A stretch of 64,000 nt of DNA from Helopsaltes ochotensis (GCA_013400155.1 VXBM01000336.1:661293-725292), one strand, 5' to 3'; positions 25,599 to 39,240 are shown, counted from the stretch's first letter. Numbers and translations: made by a program. The notes: generated by a model from the letters alone, not told the origin.

Positions 25599-28500
25599 AA
25601 AGGCTCTGTAGAGGATGGGGAAAATACAGCTGTATTCTTGCCCTGTCTGTAAGCTCTTCCCTAGAACTTGTAGAGACTTAAGGGATAGCAGGCATGACCG
25701 CCTGAGGTGCTGCAAGTTGTGCCACTCAGTATAGGCGTGAGCAGAACTGTGACTTGGAGAGTCATAGTCTTGCCATGTGAAATGCTGCAGATCTGCTGTC
25801 TTGCATGTTCAGTGGCAGTGGTGAAAGTAGTACAGCATGAATCAGAGCATACAAACAAATTCTCTAGAATGAGACTTGAGATAATGTTGGTACTAGAACA
25901 CATACAGCAGTTTAAAGAAAAACAAGCTGCTTTTGTAATATACTGATGAAAACTATAACATTATAAGTATACCAATTCTTCTAATATAATGACAAAAAGT
26001 TAGCATGTACCATTCTTGACCTCTGTATCAGAGTAAATATCAGAGACTCTGTATCAGAGTCTGGTTTGCTTTTTAATGCTATGAGAACAACAGTAACACT
26101 GGTAGCAGCTGCAGTCTAGAGAACTGCTTTTTGAAAATACTCAGTTTGTGCTGGGTTTTCACACATTATGTGACAAAATAGCCATTAGTCTGATGCTTGA
26201 TGTGGTGACCAAAAAAAGAGAAATTTGTTTTAACTCAGGTTTGGGGAGACGTACTTCAAGGTGTCCTCTCCTGAGGAAGCCTGTTCAGGTTCTGCACTGA
26301 AGGTGCACCCACTAGTAAGCTTTTGTGAACATCTATGAACAGTTGTTCTGATTGGGGTAAGCTTTCATCTGGCAAGGCTGCAAGCTTAAAAAGCCTCGTT
26401 GGACCCATGTGTTTCAAAACTGTTTGCTACTGCCCCAGATCATAGGAGTGAGTGTCAGCGGAATTCCTTGTTGATCAGGTCTGTCTCCATGGTGCAAAAA
26501 AAGCAGTGGTGCTGTTGGTGAAGCTAAGCAAAGCTTTTGGGACAGTATAACTGTCTTGACATGGTATTGCCTTCCTGCTGATAAGCCCAATGAACCTCAC
26601 TTACCTTAAAATCTTTCACATGGATTATTTTTTGTTTGTTTGTTAATTTTTTATTTATTTTATACAGTATGGCTGACAAGTTAACACTTCCAGGCGTTTC
26701 TGCTGCTGCTTTGCAGCGCTGGTACAGTGTTGCCAGTCCTTTGCTGTTTTCCAGGTGTTTCACAATCTGTTTAGAAGACAAACATTGGCAAACTTGAAGC
26801 TGCATTAGTTCTTGAATAGTAGCTGGGTAGCTGCTCAAGCACACTTGTGATTTGTATTACCAAGATCTACTAAGTTAAAACAGTGATCAATGAGGTTTTA
26901 GTGTTCTTCCTTATTACTAGTAGACTAGAAGGTATATCAGCCTCATCATGCAAGACAAAACTTTCTGATTCTTTCAAAACACAAACTAGAAGTATTTGTT
27001 GACCAATTTTCTATATTATTTTTTTATGTTCTACGTATTGTTTCTGGGGTTTTTTTCCCAGTCTTAACTTATCTAAAAAATGCTTTAGTATTCCTGCCCC
27101 TGACAGCTGTGTTTTTTCATTGATGTTTGTAACTTTTCTTTCCAAATTTTTACTTTGTTACTTTAAGTTTATACTACTTATACCCATTTTTACTTCAGAT
27201 TTTATCTTGATTGTCTCTGTTTTATTTGTTAAAATCTGATTTTTTAATCACTGCCATACTTTTGCTGTATTTCTTTATTGTAACTTCCTAATTAAATTGC
27301 TTTTTAGAATAATGGCTTCTGGTCCATGTGATACCCATTCAGAGGATTAAAAAAAGACTTGAAAATTGGCTCTTTTAAAATGCCATGTATTGTGTATATA
27401 TAGTGATACATATTGTTGTGGATGGGTCTAAATAAACTTAGATTATTTTACTTGTTGGCTTTTGTCTTCCTGACCATTTTTCAATCTAACTGGGATGTAA
27501 GTGGTTTCTTAGGAACTTGTGATTACTAACAGTTTCTTTCTTAATCTGTCATAATGAGTTTCTAATGGGACAACTGTACCAAAGAATTTCCTGTTTCTAT
27601 AGATCAGAGGGAATCCGATGTCCAAGCTGGTACTTTTGTCGTGCTCTTTTGGGAGAGAGAGAGGGTTCTAAAGTGGATGTTGTTAATTTTGTGGCTCGAG
27701 AGAAATCCTAGATGTCTGTCCCTGTTAGGAAGTACTCAGGGCTGTTTTCTTGTGCTAATGAAAAATTTGGATATAGTCAAAAGATAGTTGTGGGCGGTGG
27801 GACTGGGGTTGCTGCTGGGGCAAAGGAAGCACCCACACGGGAGCGCAGGTTTCATCTTCCCTCCAACCAGTGAGGCTTTGCTTAGCGAGTTCACAATGTA
27901 GCGAGCCTATTGAAGAGGGGTGTTGAGTTACACTGTGGCAAAAACGCCTTTTTTAGAAGTTGCAAACTATATCTGTGCTTAGATGAACAGCTGCATAGCT
28001 GGCCTTTGAGAGAGAGGGAATTTGGTCGTGAATACTTTTTATTCTTTATTCTTGACAGAGGCTTGGGGTGTGTTTGATTATTATCTCTTTATTTGTTTGA
28101 ACAAACAATTTTGTTAACTATTCTGAAGCATGCATGTAAATTATTTTAGAAGATTGTTTAGCAAAGGGACACCATGAATACACTATTTTTTTAACTTTCA
28201 AAAGTTTCTTTCTTCCTTCAGTGACTTGGCTGACTTGAATTTTGGCTTTAGGTATATCCTGATGTCATCTTACACCTGCAGAGAGTTTGAGTCTCGGTGA
28301 CCTTTGTCTGTTGCAAGTACCTTACCTTTTGGAGACCACAAAGACATTTTTTTGTGCAAATTAAATGAGGAAAAAAGGGTTCGGAGAGGTTGTTCCAAAT
28401 GATGCTCTGTGTGTTCCTACGATGTGGAATATGAAATGTATATGGAAATTACCTGATACTGATTTTTTTTAGTGGTGTCTATACCTTATGCACTCTCCTG

Positions 28501-30761
28501 AGTAATTCCTTCAAACTTACAACAGAATAGAAAGCTAACCAGGTTCCAGTTTTTTGTTCTAAATGTATTTCTGAAAGCAGAAATGAATTGAGCAATTGTA
28601 AAATGAAGTTATGTATGCATGTGTGTTCCACAGCCATTGGAGAAAAAAAATGTGGAAAATGGACAACTGCTTCCTGGGTTGTTGTTGGTTTTTTTGTTGT
28701 TGTTGTTGTTTTTTTTTAATTGAAAAAATAAATTAAAATGCATAGACATCACTATTATGTAGAAAACACACTTGTGCTGTGAGGATTATTCTGGAGGTTT
28801 CTCAACACTTCTGTGTTGCCCTGCCTCAGAGCAAGGCCTGTCCTAAGGAGCATTGAGGTGTTACTGCTGATACACCTGTCAAAGGTGTTGTCTGACACCT
28901 GCAGGGTTGCAGGGACTGGAAGCTGCAGGTTTCTCACCTTATTACCATCTGAGTAGCCAAAATCTATATTAAAAATAAAGCTTTGAGAAAAAGCGGCTGT
29001 TTGATATTTGCTGTAACAAATTTGGCTGATTTGCTTTTGGATAATTTCACTTAAACTCTATTTAATTGGGGTTTTTTAGAAAAACCTTGCTTTTCTGCTG
29101 GAATTTTAATGAGCCTGTCAGAATACTTTACTTTCATCCTGAACCTGCTGATTTGCAACCTGAGTCAGCCTCAAGACTTAGTAGCATTTTTGAAAAGCTG
29201 AAAATTATTTCTGATTTATCTAGTCAATTCAATGAATCATAAGTTGGATCAGAAATTGAAGAATTTTCTGAGATTTAAATTAGAGAAGAATAGGTTTTCT
29301 TTTCCCAGTCTAGGAACAGAAAGTAGCAGGGACAAGATAGTCTTTCCTTAAAAATGGAAAATTGAGAAACAATACTTTCCTTGTTTATGTGTAGTCCTAC
29401 TTTTAAGTGGCTTTGTGTACAGAATGCACTTTTGTAAAGAAATATATTTATCATATTTAAGATTATGTGATTAATGTTTAAGTAATTTGAAGTGCCATTG
29501 TTATGTTTCATTTTATTTTTGGTTCCATCCATGTACGAGGTTTTTCATTCAATTTGATTATACTCACTTTTTACATATAAAATGCATACTAACTGATGTA
29601 TTATTCATACTTCATGTGTACTTTTTTATTCTATGTTAAATTGAGTTATACAAATCAGTCATTTATTTGCAGAGATTCCCCTGCTTAGGGAGTAAAAGAG
29701 CCCTGACTGATACCAGCCTTATCAGCTTACTATATCTGCTTTTACTACTAATATACTGTGTAATGCTGAGGGTAAAACCACACATGGCAAGTGCTGATTG
29801 AATGTCTTACTGCCTTTTTGTACCTGTAATCTTGGGTTTTTCTGTTAAAGGTGCTTTTTATTGTCAGCAGTAATTTGTAGTAGGAAAGTAAGCACACAGA
29901 AAATCTGTCTTGGTGCTGTATCAGCGTGTAAATTTTTTCCCCTTGATGGCGTGAAGGGTTATCATTGCTTTTCTTAAATTCAGTGTTATTTCATTCTACT
30001 CAGTTTTGCCATTTCACTTAGCTAAAATTAGAAAGCAGTGAAAACTTCCCCTAGAACCTGCTAATGCAGAAGATTAAACATCAGCTGATGACTAGAATAC
30101 AAACATAGCCTGTGAGTTCACAGAGGAGAGCTGATAGGTATAGTCAGGTTTGCTTTCTTCCAGGGCACTGCAGTCTTCCACTCAGAAGAACTCAGAACTG
30201 TAGAGAGGTGATAGTCAGAAGCAGAGGAAAAAAGAAAACCATAGAAATTAATAAACCTATTTGTTTATGTAAACAGGTTCCCCTATAAAGTTTTATTGAT
30301 GCCTTTTTGTTTTACTAGATTATTTTGGTTAAGAAAGTGCATTAGGGGATATGAGGAGGTTAAGTATTTTAAATTGAAAAGCTGCTTTGGCTCAAGAACT
30401 TGATTAGTCACCCATATGCTAAAAGCAGGTTATGTTTACTCATGGAAAAAAAACCCTATTTGAAATGCTACTGTTTAATTTGACTGGGACAAAAATACAT
30501 GTCCTGTATGACATTGCTTTCTCCTTCTCAAATATAATATCTACGCATTGTGTGACCATGAAAACTAATAGCTGTCTAAACAACTGCCAGAGTTGTAGCA
30601 ATAAATGCTTAATGAAAGCATAACTGTATAATGGCACTATATTTTTACAGTATGCCAATTTTGTTTACTCCTGAACCTTGTTTTCTTTTCCATCCTTCTC
30701 AGGAGGTAGATGTGGAGGGTTGTATGTCTCTGTCCCACTGAACATGGTGCATCAGCCACAG
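25599..30761. other. Intronic sequence, mostly unique
   Basis: AT-rich intron. It holds a 14-base repeat of a small palindrome (26021 and 26047), a TTTG run near 26630-26643, a locally GC-richer spot around 27785-27955 and a GTT-rich tract at 28678-28718. No coding exon is recognised. Confidence 0.65.
28678..28718. repeat. GTT/T-rich simple repeat
   Basis: Successive GTT units and T runs with no other base until the following AAT. It is followed by A/T-rich sequence, and no retrocopy is evident. Confidence 0.85.
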
Positions 30762-31121
30762 GACCTGTTCAGCCTTGAGAGAAGATGACAGAGAGGGGAC
30801 CTCATCAGTGTCTATGAGTATCTGAAGGGAGCATGTCAGAGGATGTTTCCAGGCTCTTCTCGGTGGTGCCAAGCAATAGGAAGAGAGGCAATGGGCAGAA
30901 ACTGATGCACAAGAAGTTCCACCCAAATATGAGGAAGAACTTCTTTACTGTGCCTGGAACAGATGAGAGGCTGTGGAGAGGCTTGGAGTCTCCCTCACTG
31001 TAGATACTCGAGAACTGTCTGGACACAATCCTGTGCCACGTGCTCTTAGGATGACTCTGCTTGAGCAGGGGGTTAGGATGACCCACTGTGGTCTCTTCCC
31101 ACCTGACTCATTCTGTGAGTC
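30762..31121 (+). mobile_element. CR1 LINE 3' portion (copy E)
   Basis: This is a plus-strand CR1 3' region. 'ctgttcagccttgagagaag' and 'gaggggacctcatcagtgtc' match the usual CR1 post-RT and 3' UTR layout, followed by 'atgaggaagaacttctttac', then 'gtctcttcccacctgactca' and the terminal ATTCTGTGA. It is diverged and has no intact ORF. The 5' boundary is approximate. Confidence 0.9.
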
Positions 31122-34100
31122 TCTGATCGTGGAAATTGCCTCAGAAAGCAAGCTGCGAAGGCAGAGGCCAGAAAAAAGAGAAAACCATTTGTGAAACAAA
31201 TGAGCCTGAAGTGCAGTTCTGGATATGACTCCCCAATTCACTGATTTTTGATAGGTTTCAACAACATGAAGCTAAAATGAGAATCTGTCATATGCAATTT
31301 ATACATACTTACCTGCCTGAGCCTTCAGGGGTCAAGACAGCTTATGATTGCAAATCGTACCAGCTGTAATAACATGGCATCAGTCAGATCTTTCTTTCTC
31401 CATTTTGCCTGGTAAAATCATGTTCTGCCACTTGGCATGTGGTTAAAAAACTGCCTAAGAAACCCAAAAGTACATTTAGAAGCAAGTTCCACAAAAATTA
31501 CTAGTGTTCTTTTTAAATTGAAAGAAAGCAGAAGTTGTTTCTTAGGCACTTAATACCACAAGTTTAACAAAAAAACCTCATTTGTGTGAACTTTAGACAG
31601 GGATTGCTTCATAGAGTCCAGTCTCTTCACCAACTTAATATGTTGAGCCAGGAGAAAAAAGGCCATTCAGGGCCTTTTGCCTTAGGCAAATAGATCTGCA
31701 CCAGCATCAGTAACTTAGTCTTTCAATGCTATTTGGTTTGATCTCTTCCAAAATAATTTTTTTCCATGACATCTCTTTTTCCAAGGATTGTTTGAGGGGT
31801 TTAGGCAGATGTTTTTGGCAGGTTGTCTTGAGATTTTTCTTTGAGTTGCAGTAGATGAATACCATTGAATTTTAATACTACACTTCTAGTATGGTGGTTT
31901 TAATTAAGAGGTAACTTCTAGTGTGGGAATTTCAAGTGTTCCTGAAAAGAGAAAAAAGTGAAAACAGGTATTTATTTGAAAGCATGTTTGCATGTTATAC
32001 TAACCTGGAATAGCTGGGATTATTTCAGCAAGAACAGGAAAGCAGGCATTAGACTGGGTTGTTTTGTCCATATAATGTCCATCTGAATAAGTCTTGATCC
32101 ATTACTGGGATTGGTCACACTAAGGCTAGCATCTCTGGTTAGAGTAAATAATGTTGCAGCAGCCAACTCTCCTCTTCTCCTTATTTATCTTGGCAGGAGG
32201 TTAGAGGGCAAGAATAATTCTATTTCTACTTGAAACACTCTGAAACCACTCAAATATTTGTATCCTATTGCAGTACTGGTTAAGATCTATGATTAAGCAT
32301 TCATTAGGATTTAAATAGTGGGAAATCCCTATGGGATCAATTTTTAACATGTAGATTATATCAGTCTCAACAGTGATAGATTTTAGTATTTTTCATGAAT
32401 GGTGTCCATAATTAAACTTGCAGATTTAACTATAAATTACAAACTAGCAAAGCTTAAGGGCATGTAATTAACTTAGTAATTCAGTGTAGCAAAGAAAACA
32501 AGACAGAATTGTAGGATGGAAATTACAGTGTGCTCTTACTGGATATTTGAGCTAAACATTTACTGATATCATGTAGCTCCCGGTTTTATCTTGGAGTTGA
32601 AAGAAAATCTTACATGAAGTTTTGTTGAGATATACTCATGTATATCTCAGAAAACTTAGACAAGTTGTTTACATGAAGTGGAAATAATAGTTAGAGAAGT
32701 TTGAGTTCTGGAATGATTTGTTATTTTTGTCAATGTTTGACAGTTCTGCAAGATTTGAGTTAAGTAGCGATGGTTAATGGGTGCTCAGTTTCAATAGCCT
32801 GTGCATGCCTTCCCCATGAGACTTGAATGGACATGAAACGTTGCATCATCCTCAAGTAGTGTTTTTTCCTTAGGAGAAAATGTCTTTCTCACCTGCTTTT
32901 GCAGGTGTCTAAAATGATTCTCATTTTCTGTTCTTAAAAGTGGAGTACTTCCAAGAAATTTCTCTGGAGAAGAGTTGCTGTAACTTGCAGAAGCCATGAG
33001 ATACTCTTGAAATGCTTTGGTAGATTGAATTGCTGGATATGGTAATAATAATTTTAACTATTTTTTATGGGCCAGTTCTTCAGGACTTTAAACAGTAGTC
33101 CATTCTTACCAAGAAATAACACACAAGCGTATCATACACATAATATTTACAGGCAAGTTTAACAAAATAACACTAGTGTAGCAAAAGGGTAATATTACTA
33201 GTTTAGCAAGGATATTTGCATTGTAGACCTTACCATTTTTACTAGAAAGCATGCTTTAATAAAGTAAAATGTTCAATGCTAAAACTAGATTTTTTCAGTA
33301 GGCAAGGTCTCCAGTATTACCCCAACTCAGTAAAAAATAGAAGTTGCGACTTGTGGGTTGGCTAAATGAACACTTTATTTCATAATTGGGCAACAATTGT
33401 CATCTGTAATATTAGATTAATACCTGAAGTTCTGTTACAACACCAGAACTCTTCTGTTTCTTAACGTAAACATGAACAGCAACAGCAGTCACTCCACCCT
33501 ATCTGTATGTATGGATTAAACAGAGTACTTGGCAAACGTAAAATACCTGCTTTTATAGTGATTGCTTGAATAGTAAATAAGTGTAGTAATCACTAATATT
33601 TCATAACCTCATTTGTTGGTCATTCGTATTACCCTTCATCCTGGAAGTGTTCCAGAATATTCAGTGATTCTTAGGAATATTAGAACCTTAAGATGTTATA
33701 CTTTGTATGAAAACATTGAATTAATGAGCAGGTAACAAATCTGTGTGCAAAAAAAAAATTCCTCCTTTGTTCTAGTGGCTGTAACTCCCAGATTACTTTG
33801 ATTCTGTAGCTTAAAAGTTAGATAAGGCTCATGTTTCATTTCTTACACTTTACTGCCACTTCACTTGTTGGTATTTCATTGTTAATTAATAAGCAGCATA
33901 AATATGCAAGTTATTGAAAGTAGAAAATGTTGCTCAAACTTGGTTTGGTTCTTTTGACCGAATTTCTTTTTAGAACTTCTCAATTAGTGGTTTATTGACA
34001 GAAAAAAGCCCCTCTAAGAATTGCAATATGTAAACGTACTCTTTTTTTTCCCAGTGTCAATGAAGATGAGCAGAAGATGTGATTAGTGAACTGTAATGTC

Positions 34101-34427
34101 CTCTCTCCTAAGAAAACCTTTCCTCGTGAAGGCAAAAATCATTGCATAGTGAGACCAGCATTCAAACTGTGGGGATTATCTTGTGGTGCTTTGCTCACCG
34201 GGAGGTCAACACGAGGACTTGGTAGGAGCAGTAATGGTTGAGTTCACACTGTGAACTGCTCTGTGGCGCCATTATCTCAGAGAGCTCATGGTTAACCACC
34301 TTTTCATGACAACTGATGAATTTAGTTCTCTTCTGCCTCTGTTCCTGTCTCAGTTTCAGTTGAAAGCACTCTGCAAGGGAGGGAGGGAGGACAGAGTGAG
34401 TAATGGGATTTCTATAGGAGGGCTGTA
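31122..34427. other. Intronic sequence without recognised elements
   Basis: AT-rich intron between two CR1 tails. It contains the perfect hairpin at 32626-32649 and no recognisable gene or mobile element. Confidence 0.65.
32626..32649. repeat. Perfect inverted repeat (10-base arms, 4-base loop)
   Basis: TGAGATATAC is followed by TCAT and its exact reverse complement GTATATCTCA. It is short and isolated, and no transposon ends were found around it. Confidence 0.88.
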
Positions 34428-34535
34428 CAAGGCCAGGTTGGATGGGGCTCTCAGCAACCTGATGTTCCTGCCCATGGCAGGGATGTGGAACTACATGAGT
34501 CCCTTCCAGCCCAAAGTATTTTATGATTTTATAAA
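34428..34535 (+). mobile_element. CR1 LINE 3' end (copy F)
   Basis: A roughly 110-base plus-strand CR1 tail. It contains 'caaggccaggttggatgggg', then CCTGCCCATGGCAGGGATGT, 'gagtcccttccagcccaaag', and ends in a TTTTATGATTTTAT pair of terminal octamer-like repeats. It is only the 3' extremity of the element, as is typical of very short CR1 insertions. Confidence 0.9.
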
Positions 34536-37387
34536 ATACTTGCAAACAAGAAAGTAGGCTTAAATGTATTTTAAATTTCAAAATAAGACTGGTAGAAGCA
34601 GTTGCTAATTTAAAAATATGTCTTTCAAAAAGTGTCAGTTTGAAACAAGAAGCTTTAAAACAGGCTTTATAATGGGTGAAAATTCAAACTAAATTTTGTT
34701 TCTCTGATAGTGGAATTAGGATATGAAAATGAATTTCAGAACTATGCTGCTTCTCTGAATACAAAACCCATTTTAATATAATCAAAGCAAATAATTCTGC
34801 TTTAATCAGATAAAGATAAGAGTATTTTTCTTTCTTTTCCTTTTTTTTATTTCATTTTAAATTCTAACTGCCTTTCTAATCCAGTTTAGATTCAGCTTAG
34901 TACAATGTGTCAGCATAGCTGTAAGGGTGTGTGGGTATGTGATGGCAGAGGGAACAAGCAACCCAAAGCGAAGAGAATGGGAACCACTTTTAACCAGCCC
35001 TGCTGCTTTAATTTGATTCTCAGGTACGTTAGCAAAGATGTTCATGTCCTGCTAAGTCCTCTTGGACTCACTGGAATTACTTCACTCGAAAAATCTAAAG
35101 AGGAGTTAAACTATTCTCCAGACCTACTGTGTGAGGTATTCTTCCTGTTTCCAGTATTCACATAGCAATTCACGATGTTTGATTTGTTTTATCCCTTTAA
35201 TTTGTTCTTCTGTGTTCATATTTTTGACTCTTTTCTGTACAAAGAGTAAATAAGAAAAAAATAAAATGTGATGGCAGAGGTGAAATACATGTTTGTTTTC
35301 CTAATAGATGCAAAATAATTTATGGAATAGATCAGAATACTAATCTAATCAGTAAAAGGGTAGGTTTTAATCTCTCTGTGGAGAACGGAGATAAATTTTA
35401 CCAAAACTTATTAAAAGAAATGTAGAGCCTAAACCTTAGATGACGTTACCTCATTAGAAGTTAATGTTAATAAAAATCAGTAAAAATTTTAGCTTCACAT
35501 AAGGTGTATGGTGTATGGCTCTGCTTCATATGTATGGGACAGTGGTCTAAAGACTGATGGCTTCTTTCTCTACAAGATTTCTGATTTTTTTCAAAATAAT
35601 TACTGGCTTATTTTTCCTGTCTTTTGGGAAAGAGTGCTGTCTGCTGAATTCTTTGTGTGGTTACTCGCTGAGGAACCAAGCACTTCTGATGTTTGCTTTT
35701 AAAACTATCTCTTTTCAAGGCTATTGAATAAGATATAATTCCTTGTCACCTATGTTCTTACCACATGGTAGCATCAAGAGCCAGCTATATCACCTGCCAC
35801 TTGCACTGGAATACAAAGTCACGGCAAATGCAGTTAAAAATCTAGCATGTTTAGCAGGTATCTGGTTATCCCCTTTTGAGTTTTTATGGGAAAAGGTTAA
35901 AATGTTTCCAGCACAAGCTAGACCTACTTAGGACTGGTCTGCGTAGGAGCCAGGTGCCGTTGATCTTTGCTGGTCTTTGCAGGCCAAGTTTCAGGTTGTT
36001 GTACAAATGGAAAGTGGTTCTGTTTCCTGGACTTCAATGTACTTCCTTTTTCTTATCAGAAAAGGTAACCAGACTTTGTATTCTCAACTTTGCTTTGACT
36101 TTATGACTGATTAGCCTACTTTCTAAATTGGTTCTCAAAGGAAATGAGGTTTCTATGATTGCACTGGCAGCTCTCCTTCTGTTTGAGGCCCACTGGCTTA
36201 CTTAGGTCAAATTTGGCAGGGTAATGAGTGCTTCATGCAGAAATGATGTTCTGCCAGTTGATGAGACTGGGGTTGAGAGAGAGAAACCCGTTCATGAGAT
36301 GAAGGGTATCTTGTGTGTGAGCTCCCATGTTCTGCTTGCCCTAGAGCTGCCTGGTGTGTGGACTCTACAGATGTGTTTTGCAAGCACTTGGAAAGAGCTT
36401 TGGGATGATCTGTGCTTTCACTAAGTGGTAACTGATGCTCTAGGTGGGAACTGTGAGCCATGAAGGGAAGGACTGGGGATACGGACAGATGAGTGCAAAG
36501 GACTGAGATGAATCTTGGAAGGGGTGTAAGAGATGTGGAAAAGGAAGACCTGCAGCTGTCTGTGTCCTCTGTTCAGATTCTGGGACAGAATAAATTGTTG
36601 GAATTTATCTTTTTGAGTTACTGCAACATCAGTGGAACTCTACTTATTTATGTCTTGCATGCACAATGTTTTTCCTTTGTAATAATGCTGAGGTCTAGAA
36701 GGGCAGTCTGTTCAGAGTTTATCATGCTTCTCCAACAAGCTTTCCTTTTGTGGTTGAGATGTCAGTCTTTAACAACAGAAGCACTTCTGACACTTGATAA
36801 ATACTGCTATTAAAAGTGAGCAGTGCAGTAGAAAGGGAAAAACATTTAGATAAAATTTCTCTTATGGCGTTTCTTGGCTTTCTGTCATTAAGTACCTGTT
36901 GATAGTGAGAAGTGCCTTTCCTATGGAAAATGCTGATAGTGATAGGATCTATCCAACATCTGCCCATAGTTCTCTTAAAAAGAAAAAGGGGACATGGAGA
37001 CATAGGGTACAGTAGATTCATGTTTTTCAGCAATAGAATCAATTGCAATTTGTTTTATTAATCTTAAGATAGGTAATACCTTTTTGGAGACCACAGTGAG
37101 TTTTTAATAAAATATTTCTGGTTGTTACAAATGTGCAATCTCTGATAATACCTGATAAGTGTATTTGAGCTCTCCTGATTCTTGCCGTGTATGGCACAAT
37201 AAACTGCCCAAATTTGGTCAAATATTTTTAGCCACTTAGTCATATGTCTTTTAATGTGCTGCATATGTAAGCTTTTGATTCACTTAGCAACAGCATTTTT
37301 ATGAGTATGTCTTGCCAGGTTTTCTCATGTGTACTTGAAAAATAGGCAAGGATTGTCCTATGTTGGTTGTGTCACAACCAGATGGTT

Positions 37388-37456
37388 TGGGAGTTTTTTG
37401 TTTGATGTTTTTTGTTGTTTTGGGGTTTGGTTGTTTTTTTGTTTTTTTTTTGTTGT
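37388..37456. repeat. T/G-rich low-complexity tract
   Basis: T runs broken by G, GG or GGGG with almost no A or C. On the minus strand this is the CCAAAA-type low-complexity sequence often seen in bird introns. Confidence 0.85.
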
Positions 37457-37636
37457 TAATAATGCTAATCAGTTTTAAAATAACCTTCCACAGATGATGA
37501 ATTTTAGGGAATTTTAAAATGAACAAGCATGCAGCATATTAAAATTTATTTTTTAAATACCTATATTTGAAAAGTGTTTCTGATACAAATTTATTATCCC
37601 TTACAGTTAGCTGGTGAATATTATTATAGACCTATT

Positions 37637-37660
37637 ATACTCTATATTATTATAGAGTAT
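37637..37660. repeat. Perfect inverted repeat (9-base arms, 6-base loop)
   Basis: ATACTCTAT, then ATTATT, then ATAGAGTAT. It is AT-rich and may be a by-product of local ATT-repeat slippage, since TATTATTATAGA occurs just upstream as well. Confidence 0.85.
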
Positions 37661-38990
37661 CAGTGGTTGGACAAATTGAATATACAGAAAAACTGGATAT
37701 ATGGATATATATAGTTGATGTTTCTGTTAAGTGTAAACGTCTGAGTTTCTTGAAATTGTTTTCCTCCTGAACTGATTGATTATGTCTTGCATTTGATTAA
37801 TTTTCATTAAGTTACAAAATATCTTACAAAAAGAGGTGATTCTCTTCTTTCAGATTTTAGGGATGGATATGACTAAAAAGTTTTCAAGAAAACCTGAAAA
37901 GTTAGGGAGGATTTCATTCAAGAATGGGGTTTTGTTTTTAACTGAAAAGCAAATAATGCAAGCAGTGTATTGCAGTCTGGTTGCAGTCTAGCTGTACCTA
38001 ACTAAAGCCAATGGAGTTAAAGAAGGATAATTTGTGGCTGGGTTTGTTTGGCAGGTTGAACTGGGCAGCAGCATTCTCCTCATGGTGCAGTTGTTGCCTC
38101 AGCATTGCAGAATGGAGGAAAGCTTCAGGATTCATCTTGGAACGTGCAATTGCTTAAATAGGGATATCTGAGTTGTTTTCTTTCCATAGTAAAACATTAT
38201 GTAATTTTGGGGTTTTTTTAGAAGTATTCTGAAAAGTGAAATTTATACCTTAATTGCATTTCATTAGAGGTGTAATTCCCTAGTAGGATTTAGGAGCCCA
38301 AGAGTAGAGGTTCTCATTTCAGCCTTGTGTAGTATTGTTGATTTATTAAGCTAAAAAATTAATACCAGTCTTGTGGGGCCTAGCTGCTTGGAGTTCTTGC
38401 TGCCCTGAAATGCAGAGGGACTTTTCTCTCAGTTGCTCTGCCCTTTTAAGGGCAGCAGGATAGAAGTTGGCAAGAAAACTTACTGAGCACCCTGTGAGAA
38501 AAATACTCGAACACAGAGAAGAAAGGCAAAACAGGAGTCAGTCAAGATGGAGGTCTGGGGAATGGCAGTAGTTCTGCATTGCTGTTTAAGAGATGTGGGC
38601 AGATGAAGATATTTTTGCAATTGCCAAAATGATACTCAAATAAGTTTATAAACTGGAGTGATTAATAGACTGTTAAGAGATTTATGGTGGTATAGAATGT
38701 ACTGCAGTAGAGAACAGTAGGGGGATGTTGAAATACTTGTAGCATCCCCTTCATACTCTGTAGTCTCATCTACATTACAGGTAAAATTACATTATGGTGT
38801 TGTTTTTAAAGTGCTTCCCTAGCGCTTAGTCTCAATTCTACTTCGTGGTGTAGCTGTTTATTCAATTTTAGTATCCACTCTAGTGGCTGGGCCTGGGACA
38901 AAGTGAGGACCTGAGGAACCACTTTGTATTGGAGAAAAAGATTTCAGTGAGGATTGTAAAGGACTTCTCAGAATGCATCTACCTGAGAAA

Positions 38991-39006
38991 TTTTTTTTTT
39001 TTTTTT
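38991..39006. repeat. Poly-T run upstream of exon
   Basis: Sixteen consecutive T. It is too far from the acceptor (about 235 bases) to be its polypyrimidine tract. Confidence 0.9.
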
Positions 39007-39240
39007 GCTTTTTAAAACTGTTTAAACTTATTTATTTAAAAAGTTTTATAAATCTGGAGCACCTGCCATTTATCTCTCAAATTCTTCCTGTCTTGCTGTC
39101 AGACCCCAACAAAGAAACCCTATTCCCTCATCAGAACTGAAAATACTTACCTTTTCTCCTGAAGATTTTGCCTAAAGATGCACAGAATTGTAGAACCGCT
39201 TTGATATGAACTTACTTCTTAACTCTTTCTTTCTTTGTAG

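Larger units (their letters stand above)
1..39240 (+). other. PPP1R12A: PPP1R12A intron 1 (3' part, start outside window)
   Basis: This is non-coding sequence upstream of the first visible exon. It ends in a pyrimidine-rich tract and a TTTGTAG acceptor directly before the GCT codon at 39241. I looked for the preceding exon, which should encode the N-terminal region with the KVKF-type PP1-binding motif and the first ankyrin repeat, and did not find it, so it lies upstream. The intron is therefore at least 39 kb here. Its content is mostly unique AT-rich sequence with CR1 and LTR-type insertions, listed separately. Assignment as intron is inferred from exon phase and knowledge of the family. 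Confidence 0.9.
34536..39240. other. Intronic sequence before the first visible exon
   Basis: AT-rich intron with a T/G-rich tract at about 37388-37456, an inverted repeat at 37637-37660 and a 16-base T run at 38991-39006 about 235 bases before the exon. No other coding exon is recognised. Confidence 0.65.
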
